A stretch of DNA of 64,000 nucleotides from an uncultured Stenotrophomonas sp. (lineage in GTDB: Bacteria; Pseudomonadota; Gammaproteobacteria; Xanthomonadales; Xanthomonadaceae). Below the pieces are notes generated by a model, which saw only the letters and a program-made list of their open reading frames with translations, ran no database searches and was not told the origin of the DNA. Position 1 is the first letter of the stretch; each line of letters opens with the position of its first letter. The position numbers and the translations under genes are program-made. Shown piece after piece: positions 58,501 to 64,000 of this stretch. The stretch is from positions 310,001 to 374,000 of the forward strand of contig NZ_CAJYVQ010000011.1 in assembly GCF_913778665.1 (NCBI RefSeq). Direction: 5' to 3'.

Positions 58501-61126
58501 CCATCAGCACCTGGTAGTCCTGCGCGGCGTTGACCGCCCAGCACGAAATGTCGGCCAGTGCGATATCCAGGCACTTGGCCGCCCAGGCCGGCGAATCCTT
58601 CGGCAGCAGCAGGCCCAGCACGCCACCCGGGTTGCCGTTGTTGATGTTGTAGATGTAGCTGTCGGAGGTGACGCCACCGATCAGGGTCAGGTGCGAGCTG
58701 CCGCCGGTGGCGGCGCCGCCCAACCCGTTGAGGGTGCTGCCGACCGGCGACAGGTTGACCACCGGCAGCCCCAGCACGTTGACCGTCGAATAGGTCTGCA
58801 TCACGTTGGCGTTGCTGAGCTTGAGGTTGCCGTTGCTCAGGTAGCCATCGCCGCCGAACAGGCTGGTGGTGGTCGGCCCGATCAGCTGGCCGACATTGCC
58901 AACCAGCCCACCGGTACCGATGATCAGGCCCGCATTCGGATCGGCCGCCGCCGGCGCTTTCGGGCTGGTCGGCGGGATTGCCGAAGGTGTGGTCAGGCCG
59001 AGGCCGCCCAGAGTGCCGCCGACCAGCCCACCAACCGCACTGCCCAGATTGCCGAGGGTGCCATTGAGGTTGCCGTTGAGCAGGTTGCCCACCGCGCTGC
59101 CGACATTGCCCAGCGTGTTGCCGAGCAGGCCGCCCAGGCCGGTGCCAGTACCCGTGCCGCCATTGAGCAGGCCGCCGACCGCAGTACCGACCGTGCCGAC
59201 GGTGGTGTTGAGCGTGCCGCCGACCGCACTGCCTACGCTGCCGACGGTGCCATTGAGCGCTCCACCGACGGTGCTGCCGACCGCGCCGACTGCGCCGACC
59301 GTGCCGCCCACGGCGCCAACCGCGCCATCGAGGGTTCCGCCGACGGCACCACCTACCGCACCGACAGTGCCACCCACAGCGCCGACAGCATTGTTGAGCG
59401 TGCCACCCAAGGCGCCGCCGACGCCGCCGACGGTGCCGGTCGCGCCGTTGAGAATACCGCCAGCCGCGCCGCCGACCGTGCCGACAGTGCCTCCCACCGC
59501 CGCAACGGTGTTGTTGAGCGTGCCGCCGACAGCGCCAGCCGCGCCATTGAGGGTTCCATCGACTGCACCACCTACCGCACCGACAGTACCACCCACTGTG
59601 CCGACGGCATTGCTGAGCGTGCCGCTCAGAGCACCTTCTACACCGCCGACGGTGCCGGTCGCACCATTGAGAACACCACCAACGGTGCTGCCGACCGTGC
59701 CGACCGTGCCTCCCACCGTCGCAACGGTGTTGTTGAGCGTGCCGCCCAGGGCGCCGCCGACGGCGCCGGTCGCGCCGTTGACAACACCGCCAACCGCGCT
59801 GCCGACCGTGCCGACTGTGCCTCCCACCGCCGCAACGGCGTTGTTGAGCGTGCCGCCCACCGCACCAGTTGCACCGTTGAGCGTGCCGCCGACCGCGCCG
59901 ACAGCATTGCTGAGGGTGCCACCCACGGCACCGCCAACGTGGCCGACCGCACCCGTCGCGCCGCTTATGGCACCGCCAACCGCGTTACCGACAGTTCCGA
60001 CAGTGCCACCCACGGCCGCAACGGAGTTGTTGAGCGCGGCACCCACGGTGCCAACGGCACCATCGAGGGTACCGCCGACTGCACCGCCGACCGTGCCGAC
60101 CGTGCCATTCAGTGCGCCACCCACTGCGTTCCCTGCAGAGCCGGCCACGCCCCCCAGCAGGCCGCCGACACCCAGCGCGCTGTTCTGCGCCGCGACGGTC
60201 GCCTGGCCGGCGAGTTTCAGATTGCGGTCCGCAACCACCTCCTGGCCGCCGGGTGCCTGCACGCGCACCTTGCCGGCCACGCCGGTGTCGAAGGCCGCGG
60301 TGATCGCGCGGTCATGGGTTTCTCCCGGCAGTTCTTCCTTGGCCGGCAGCCTGACCGCAGCCGTTGCCTGGGCCTGGCCCTGCCCTTCGATCTGGTGGCC
60401 GGCCACGTTCAACTTCGAATCCAGCGCACCGCCCACCGAAGTCTTCACGCCCGGCAGCGTTCCAGCCGACGCACCGCCGATGCCGGCGCCCACCTTGGCA
60501 CTCTTCTCGATCCCCGCGATCTGCTTGCCGGCAACGCCGACGTTGGCTTTCGCGCGTGCGTCGGCAGTGACGCCCAGTGGCGCCTGCGCAGCCGGTGCTA
60601 CCTGCGCGGCCAGCGACGCATCCACCTGCGCGGCGCGGCTGGCGGCGTTGCCCAGGCCTACGCTGGCGCGCACATCGGCCGCAAGAGCCGGCACCGCAAC
60701 CCGGGTCGGTGCACTGTTGGCCGCAAGCTTCACCTGCACGGTGGCCGGCAACACGTCGCGCACCACCGGCAGTGATGCCGTGCTCAGCTGCAGGCCGACG
60801 CGTGCATCGGCGCTGAGTGCGGGCGTGCTCTGCGCCTGCCGTGAAGCGGCGGCCAGGGCCACTTCGGCGTCAATCTTGACCGGCATCGGCTGCGCATACT
60901 TCGCCGCCAGCGCCTGCAGGTCACGCAGCGATTGATTGGATTCGGACGCCCCAGCATGGCCGCTGGCCAGTGCGCACAACAGCGCCAGCGCTAGTGCTGT
61001 CGGCATCAGCAGGACGGCGCGCGGATCCCGCGCGGCACTGCCACCGCTGTCGCCGGTGGCCAGTTCGGAGGCCACGACCAGAGCATTGAGTTGGCGGTTC
61101 CATACACGCCGGTAGATGCGATTCAT
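55511..61126 (-). CDS. Giant trimeric autotransporter adhesin (YadA/Ata type) with glycine-valine repeats
   Basis: The 1871-residue surface protein starts with the extended signal peptide region of type Vc autotransporters (MNRIYRRVWNRQLNALVVAS) and a hydrophobic core near residues 40-55. Residues about 320-715 are a Gly/Val/Ala-rich repeat region (units like AVGGTLNNAVAAVGGTVGTV, period about 36-37 residues). The rest of the passenger has YadA-type head and neck motifs (NSVALGAGS, ERQITNVAAG, DAVNVAQL) in several blocks. The last 90 residues form the membrane anchor (SGVALGISGVSEGGRWIYKF) ending in VGAGIQW. It should mediate adhesion or biofilm formation. A TpgA-like gene follows. Confidence 0.93.
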   Translation of the reverse strand: MNRIYRRVWNRQLNALVVASELATGDSGGSAARDPRAVLLMPTALALALLCALASGHAGASESNQSLRDLQALAAKYAQPMPVKIDAEVALAAASRQAQSTPALSADARVGLQLSTASLPVVRDVLPATVQVKLAANSAPTRVAVPALAADVRASVGLGNAASRAAQVDASLAAQVAPAAQAPLGVTADARAKANVGVAGKQIAGIEKSAKVGAGIGGASAGTLPGVKTSVGGALDSKLNVAGHQIEGQGQAQATAAVRLPAKEELPGETHDRAITAAFDTGVAGKVRVQAPGGQEVVADRNLKLAGQATVAAQNSALGVGGLLGGVAGSAGNAVGGALNGTVGTVGGAVGGTLDGAVGTVGAALNNSVAAVGGTVGTVGNAVGGAISGATGAVGHVGGAVGGTLSNAVGAVGGTLNGATGAVGGTLNNAVAAVGGTVGTVGSAVGGVVNGATGAVGGALGGTLNNTVATVGGTVGTVGSTVGGVLNGATGTVGGVEGALSGTLSNAVGTVGGTVGAVGGAVDGTLNGAAGAVGGTLNNTVAAVGGTVGTVGGAAGGILNGATGTVGGVGGALGGTLNNAVGAVGGTVGAVGGAVGGTLDGAVGAVGGTVGAVGAVGSTVGGALNGTVGSVGSAVGGTLNTTVGTVGTAVGGLLNGGTGTGTGLGGLLGNTLGNVGSAVGNLLNGNLNGTLGNLGSAVGGLVGGTLGGLGLTTPSAIPPTSPKAPAAADPNAGLIIGTGGLVGNVGQLIGPTTTSLFGGDGYLSNGNLKLSNANVMQTYSTVNVLGLPVVNLSPVGSTLNGLGGAATGGSSHLTLIGGVTSDSYIYNINNGNPGGVLGLLLPKDSPAWAAKCLDIALADISCWAVNAAQDYQVLMGDGAFANGSKEVVIGANARHELPKVDANVAFPGDGVNDPSNPTGVPTADYAARMGHSVIVGDSAVGTANGQTLLGAESTSNQANSVALGYRSAALRGAQASYSAYGLTAPQVSAGEVSVGTAGGGERQITNVAAGSVNTDAVNVAQLKGAISLINGVADAAVTYDLDAGGNPNYRRVTLGAGTGTTTIGNLAGGAVTAGSLEAVNGGQLAATNTAIASFFGGRAAFDPASGAFTAPLFEISTISTTGAIAKGLYENATDAFAAVDGSLVNLNTQITDIRNGGTKYLRVNSTGTEALATGADSIAVGTNARATAANSIAVGAGSLADRANSVSIGGAGAERQVTNLAAGTAATDAVNVGQLTASEQGALRYDLNGDGSVNYASATLGQSGTATTLRNLGPGQVSASSSEAINGAQLFAANQAVATHLGGGAAVNASGVLTAPTYAINNIAANGTITQGSYNDVGTAFDAVSNSLANVADQTGEIDKLAVKYDVDGSGNVINSVSLKGTGTGAVKVTNVAAGSILAGSSDAITGDQLFSTHSAIANYFGGTTAYNGATNVWTAPTFSISSIATDGTFTSGDYNNVTAAFTAVDGSLKILNQRITNGGGGSPYLAVNSTAAAATAAGAEAVAVGPQASAAGVGSVAVGNGASASAGNSVALGAGSVASVGAQSGYTAAYGQAGASNSAGEVSVGSTGSERKITHVADGSDDHDATNVGQLKNGVNYAIDQSKSYTDQKIQNITNVAGSFRANNTNNLADPSASGANSAAGGAGSTAAGANSTALGNGSQAQADNSVALGAGSVANRANTVSVGASGAERQVVNVADGTQATDAVNVRQLQASQQGTIRYDTTTNGATNFNSVTLGSTTSGPTTVRNVAAGTAGTDAVNVDQLKSGMAQTLDWSKAYTDERMGGFERDLRKTDNRASAGIASAMATAALPQPSEAGRSMASIAAGSYNGESGVALGISGVSEGGRWIYKFSGSTNSRGEAGVAVGAGIQW
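58985..60175 (-). repeat. Gly/Val-rich coding repeat of the adhesin
   Basis: About 1.19 kb codes for roughly 400 residues of the type VGGxVGxVGGxLNGA, with major units of about 108-111 bases (for example 59653 to 59764, 111 bases, and 59434 to 59653, 219 bases). Copies are diverged at DNA level but keep GTTGTTGAG-type blocks (Leu-Asn-Asn). Unit number may vary between strains. Confidence 0.8.
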
Positions 61127-61361
61127 GAGCACTTCCCCCGTAGGCGAACAACTGGAATGTCAGTGGACTTGCCGTTTGGCAGGTGACTGACATTTCAGCG
61201 CCCGCAGCGACGGCGGCGCACTTCATTCCGGCACGACAATCGCGCATTCCGGCAAATCCACGGCCGGAATCGGCAGGCGGTTATGCAGAAGCGGCAACGA
61301 GATCGGCAAACGGATGGGCAATTCCGGCAGAAACGCGGCGGAAACCCTTGTGCTGCTTGAC
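61127..61361 (-). promoter_or_regulatory. Adhesin promoter region with repeated ATTCCGGCA boxes
   Basis: ATTCCGGCA occurs at 61225-61233, 61246-61254 and 61321-61329 and, inverted as GCCGGAAT, at 61263-61270. The first two are 21 bp (two helical turns) apart. They are 99-204 bases before the adhesin start and look like binding sites for one regulator, perhaps the AraC-type protein encoded next. Confidence 0.5.
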
Positions 61362-62609
61362 TCAGGCCGGCTGCCCGAGCTGCGCGGGTGCGCGCATCAG
61401 CGTGTCGCGCGGCAGTTCGCCGAACACCTTGCGGTAATTGTCGGCGAAGCGCGAGAGGTCCCAGAGACCGCAGCTGAGCGCGATGGCCTTTACCGAACGA
61501 CGGCTGGAATCGGCCATCGACAGGCTGCGGCAGGCAGCGCACAGGCGCAGCATGGACAGGTAACGATTGGGCGAGATTCCGAACAGGTCCTCGAAGGCGT
61601 AGCGCAGGCCGCGCTCACTGACACCGGCCGCGTCGCAGATCTCGTTCATGTAGATATTACGGCGCAGGTTGAGACGCATGAAGTTCTCGGCGCGCTGCGC
61701 AATCAGATAATGCGTACGACGGGCCCGGCTGCAACCAGGCCGGTCCGAGCCCCCTGCTCCGAGCAGAGCCTGCACGTGCTCGTGCAGCAGACGTTCGGCT
61801 TCTTCCGGCTGCAGGCCACCGCCCTGCCCGAGCTGCACGTGCAGCTGCTGATAATGGCGTGCCAGCGACGCTGCCTCGCTGGCAAGGTTGAACAGTGAAA
61901 GCGCCTGACCGGCCGGGGGCGTGCTGCGCAGGCTCAGTTCGGTCAGTTTGCGCTGCACCTTTGCAACCGGCACCAGCATCAGGGTCATGTGCGTGCCCGG
62001 GCTCAGGGTGAACTCGCTGATGCCCTCCGGCATTACGGTCAACGCCATGCCGGGCGTGAGCGGCACACCATGGCACCAGCTCAGGGTTTCATCGGTGGCA
62101 TGCAGGTATCCGAGCATCGCCCAGTCCGGTGGCAGCATGAAGCGGCCACGGCAATGGAAGCCACAGCTGATGCTGCAGAACAAGGCTTCTTCATGCACGC
62201 GTGAAGCAAATGCCGCCCTCGGCCCATTGCCATCGAGCAGCAGCAGTTCAACATCACAGACACGAAGTACGCCGCTCAGCGTCGCCAGATCGATTGATCG
62301 CAGGCCGCCGTCGTCGTTGTCTCCTACCCCACCATCGACCATGACAGTGTCGTCCCCCCGTTGATCCGCCACACGCTGCAGCCCCCACTGCCTGACAGGG
62401 CCACACCATTCCAGGAACTTCTGCCGTTGCCGGAAAGCTGCGGTCAATGCCACGCAATCCAACCCGGGAAATGCGCCTGCGTCGAACCGAGTATGCCCGA
62501 TAATCTCCGCTGGTAAACCTGCACCCTGATATGAAGAAAATAGATACACAGGTGAAGAAAATGTCTTCGCCGACGGTATGACTTTCGCATGCACTGCAAT
62601 TGGAATCAC
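61362..62609 (-). CDS. AraC-family transcriptional regulator upstream of the adhesin
   Basis: The product is up to 415 residues long. The C-terminal 110 residues are an AraC/XylS DNA-binding domain: IYMNEICDAAGVSERGLRYAFEDLFGISP is the first helix-turn-helix and VKAIALSCGLWDLSRFADNYRKVFG the second. The N-terminal part (about 300 residues) is a cupin-like sensor domain (CSISCGFHCRGRFMLPPDWA, GMALTVMPEGISEFTLSPG). The start is unsure; GTG 62609 opens the frame but the first 20 residues are unusual. It lies just upstream of the adhesin gene in the same orientation, so it may regulate that gene. Confidence 0.85.
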   Translation of the reverse strand: MIPIAVHAKVIPSAKTFSSPVYLFSSYQGAGLPAEIIGHTRFDAGAFPGLDCVALTAAFRQRQKFLEWCGPVRQWGLQRVADQRGDDTVMVDGGVGDNDDGGLRSIDLATLSGVLRVCDVELLLLDGNGPRAAFASRVHEEALFCSISCGFHCRGRFMLPPDWAMLGYLHATDETLSWCHGVPLTPGMALTVMPEGISEFTLSPGTHMTLMLVPVAKVQRKLTELSLRSTPPAGQALSLFNLASEAASLARHYQQLHVQLGQGGGLQPEEAERLLHEHVQALLGAGGSDRPGCSRARRTHYLIAQRAENFMRLNLRRNIYMNEICDAAGVSERGLRYAFEDLFGISPNRYLSMLRLCAACRSLSMADSSRRSVKAIALSCGLWDLSRFADNYRKVFGELPRDTLMRAPAQLGQPA

Positions 62610-62798
62610 ATTACCTGCACGTCAATGAACGGTTTTGTCGGGGAAAGGATTTCCGTCACAGAATCCGCGTGAAAGTTTAAGGCCCGCGAATTTTCTGCCG
62701 AATTTGCATATAGGTTCCGGTTGCAGAGAACCGCCATTCAGGCAAAGTCGATAACACGGTGAAAGGCCCTTCCAGAATGGCCGCGCCCGGGGGAGAAA
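62610..62798. promoter_or_regulatory. AT-richer divergent promoter region of the AraC gene and Flp locus
   Basis: This stretch is clearly less GC-rich than the surroundings and holds TTTGCATATAGG (62703 region) and AAAGTTTAAGG, which could be -35/-10 elements for the Flp pilus genes. No palindromic operator stands out. It must contain promoters for both directions. Confidence 0.4.
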
Positions 62799-63011
62799 AT
62801 GACCATGTCCGAATCACGCGACTTCTTGACCACCGGTGTTGCGCCGCGCGGTCAGCGCTGCGCGCCCGGCATCCTCCCTTCGGCGATCACCCTGCTAGAG
62901 CACAGCGGGAACCACCCGCCGTGCCTTCCCCGCCAGGACGTGCGGGGGTCCACGGACGATCCCGGCGGAGCCGGGCCACCGCCCAACAGGTGCCCTGTAG
63001 AAGACAGGTAA
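62799..63011 (+). CDS. Possible 70-residue small protein before the Flp pilin
   Basis: ATG 62799 has an excellent GGGGGAGAAA ribosome-binding site and opens a 70-codon frame, ending 15 bases before the pilin gene. The product (MTMSESRDFLTTGVAPRG at the start, Pro/Cys-rich later) has no recognisable domain, membrane segment or signal. It could be a leader peptide or a small protein; part of the frame coincides with a GC-rich hairpin. It is kept as possible only because of its strong start signals. Confidence 0.35.
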   Translation: MTMSESRDFLTTGVAPRGQRCAPGILPSAITLLEHSGNHPPCLPRQDVRGSTDDPGGAGPPPNRCPVEDR

Positions 63012-63026
63012 AGGGAGACAATCGCC

Positions 63027-63215
63027 ATGAACGCATCGATCCGTAAATTCCTGAAGGAAGAAGATGGCGTGACCGCGCTTGAATATGGATTGCTGGCAGC
63101 GGTGATCGCCGGCGTCCTGATCGTGGTCGGCAGAACGCAGATCACCCTGTTCTTCACCACGCTGTTCACCCGCCTGCAGGCAATCGCCGCCGACGCCACC
63201 AGCGCAGCGACGTGA
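63027..63215 (+). CDS. Flp-type (type IVb) pilin
   Basis: The 62-residue prepilin has a short charged leader (MNASIRKFLKEEDG) and the type IVb processing region EDG-VTALEYGLLAAVIAGVLIV, with the Glu at position 5 after the Gly cleavage site and a hydrophobic stretch. Flp pilin forms the Tad pilus used in tight adherence and biofilm. The prepilin peptidase gene follows 104 bases later. The rest of the Tad locus is outside the window. Confidence 0.92.
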   Translation: MNASIRKFLKEEDGVTALEYGLLAAVIAGVLIVVGRTQITLFFTTLFTRLQAIAADATSAAT

Positions 63216-63241
63216 CCCAGGCCCGGCCTGGCGATGTCCGC

Positions 63242-63265
63242 TGACCGTCCTTCGGGTGACGGTCA
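63242..63265 (+). terminator. Hairpin between pilin and prepilin peptidase genes
   Basis: TGACCGTC-CTTCGGGT-GACGGTCA is a perfect 8-bp stem with a UUCGG-containing loop and no T-run. A partial terminator here would let the pilin be made in excess over the assembly proteins. Confidence 0.5.
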
Positions 63266-63319
63266 AGCGGCTCGGCAGGCGGGCGCTAATCGAAACGGCC
63301 CTGGGCGACGGAGTGTGTG

Positions 63320-63865
63320 ATGACCTTGCTGGGACTACTGGCCATCGGCATATGCCTGCGCATCGCGATCAGTGATCTGTATGCGCGCCGGGTTCCCAAT
63401 GCCTGGTTGTTGGCGGCGTGCGCGCTGGCGGTGCCGCTGTTGATTGCCGGGCAGGTCACAACACCGCGCCTGCCGTGGTTGTCCCACGTCGGCGCTGCGG
63501 CACTCGGCCTGGTGGCATTGCTGCCGTTCTACGCGGTGCGCTGGATGGGCGCCGGCGACGTGAAATTCTTCGCGGTGCTGGGTCTGCTGCTGGGCATGCA
63601 GGCGCTGCTGCCGGTCTGGGTGGTCGCCAGCCTTGCAGCCGGGTTGCACGCGTTGGTGGTGCTCATGTCGCGCCGGCTCGGCTCGATGCTGCCGCTTGGC
63701 CTGCAGGTGCAGGTGTCGCGGGCCAGTTCGCAGTGGCAGACCCATCCTGCGCTGCGCGACATGCAGAGTGCCCGGCAGGGGCGCCGCGGTATTCCCTACG
63801 CAGCCTATCTGGCGATCGCCGCCATCGGCTGGATCCTCTTCCGCGCCTACGGAGGTTTTTCATGA
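63320..63865 (+). CDS. A24-family prepilin peptidase (CpaA/TadV-like)
   Basis: The 181-residue inner-membrane protein cleaves Flp prepilins. It has several hydrophobic segments and the two active-site aspartates of the family: Asp in RIAISDLYARRVPN (near residue 19) and Asp in MGAGDVKFFAVLGL (GxGD). The length is that of the short TadV/CpaA type without the methylase domain. ATG 63320 has a GGAG site; GTG 63317 is an alternative. It overlaps the next gene by 4 bases. Confidence 0.93.
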   Translation: MTLLGLLAIGICLRIAISDLYARRVPNAWLLAACALAVPLLIAGQVTTPRLPWLSHVGAAALGLVALLPFYAVRWMGAGDVKFFAVLGLLLGMQALLPVWVVASLAAGLHALVVLMSRRLGSMLPLGLQVQVSRASSQWQTHPALRDMQSARQGRRGIPYAAYLAIAAIGWILFRAYGGFS

Positions 63866-64000
63866 CCATCCGCAGCTCCCGCCGGCAACGCGGCGTGGCC
63901 AGCATTGAATTCGCACTGATGCTGATGCTCGGCCTACTGCCGCTGCTGCTGTTCACCTTTACCGGCGTCATGATCATGGCGGCGCAACAGACGCTGGCTA
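63862..64000 (+). CDS. TadE-like pseudopilin, N-terminal part (cut by window edge)
   Basis: The first 46 residues (MTIRSSRRQRGVASIEFALM, then a hydrophobic stretch) show the TadE/TadG signature: a basic leader, then GVASIEFAL with the Glu, then a single membrane segment. TadE is a minor pseudopilin processed by the same prepilin peptidase. It overlaps cpaA (ATGA) and carries on past the window end. Confidence 0.85.
   Translation, partial: MTIRSSRRQRGVASIEFALMLMLGLLPLLLFTFTGVMIMAAQQTLA

Noticed and set aside
58985..60175. CRISPR-like array
   Set aside because: The repeats are in-frame, diverged and code for protein; there are no identical repeats with unique spacers and no cas genes.
56375..60935. 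Long plus-strand frames opposite the adhesin gene, some Pro/Thr-rich
   Set aside because: They mirror the Gly/Val repeats of the adhesin and have no signal peptide, start signal or known domain.

Overview
The window reads as chromosomal DNA of a high-GC gammaproteobacterium of the family Xanthomonadaceae, most likely Stenotrophomonas (S. maltophilia complex). This rests on the gene content (an entCEBB'FA-type catecholate operon, a DUF3348/DUF802/OmpA/DUF2894 operon, xanthomonad-type TonB receptors) and on short AGCCGAGC/GCTCGGCT palindromes between genes that resemble the SMAG/REP elements of S. maltophilia. No rRNA, tRNA, phage, insertion sequence or CRISPR array was seen.

Layout. 1-1.3 kb: molybdenum cofactor genes moaC (cut by the edge) and moaA, with a structured leader. 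1.3-3.2 kb: a gene-poor stretch, then two small exported proteins. 3.3-7.6 kb: an OmpR-type two-component system, diacylglycerol kinase and a lipid A phosphoethanolamine transferase; dgkA and eptA carry the same candidate operator at the same distance from their starts. 7.5-8.4 kb: an M14 peptidase with a paralogue at 48-49 kb. 8.6-12.5 kb: a four-gene operon encoding an uncharacterised MotA/MotB-like (ZorA/ZorB-like) membrane motor with a long coiled-coil tail. 12.7-13.3 kb: an orphan SUKH-like protein. 13.3-22.9 kb: a seven-gene, fully overlapping catecholate siderophore operon with exporter, followed by a DUF3817 membrane gene; both have Fur-like sites. 23.5-28.3 kb: assorted oxidoreductases, an acetyltransferase, a LysR regulator and a thioredoxin-fold lipoprotein. 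28.3-30 kb: a Mn superoxide dismutase operon behind a near-ideal SoxR-type promoter. 30-32.9 kb: a desaturase/ferredoxin-reductase pair divergent from a DesT/FabR-like repressor. 33.3-39.6 kb: mntR/mntH next to nrdA-nrdB-nrdI-thioredoxin. 40-51.5 kb: a quinone oxidoreductase, two TonB receptors, a BCCT transporter, an SMR pair with a LysR regulator, and the second M14 peptidase. 51.6-54.5 kb: a ClC-type channel and an MgtC-like protein. 54.6-62.6 kb: a giant trimeric autotransporter adhesin with its TpgA-like partner and an AraC regulator. 62.8-64 kb: the start of a Flp/Tad pilus locus that runs off the edge.

Themes. Several genes concern metals and oxidative stress: iron capture (ent operon, Fur-type receptor), manganese import (mntH), a Mn superoxide dismutase, and a ribonucleotide reductase encoded with the NrdI flavodoxin that serves Mn-dependent cofactor assembly. 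Envelope functions form a second theme: lipid A modification, desaturase, adhesin, pilus and the undescribed motor. The strongest candidate for an undescribed system is the DUF3348-DUF802-MotB-like-DUF2894 operon.
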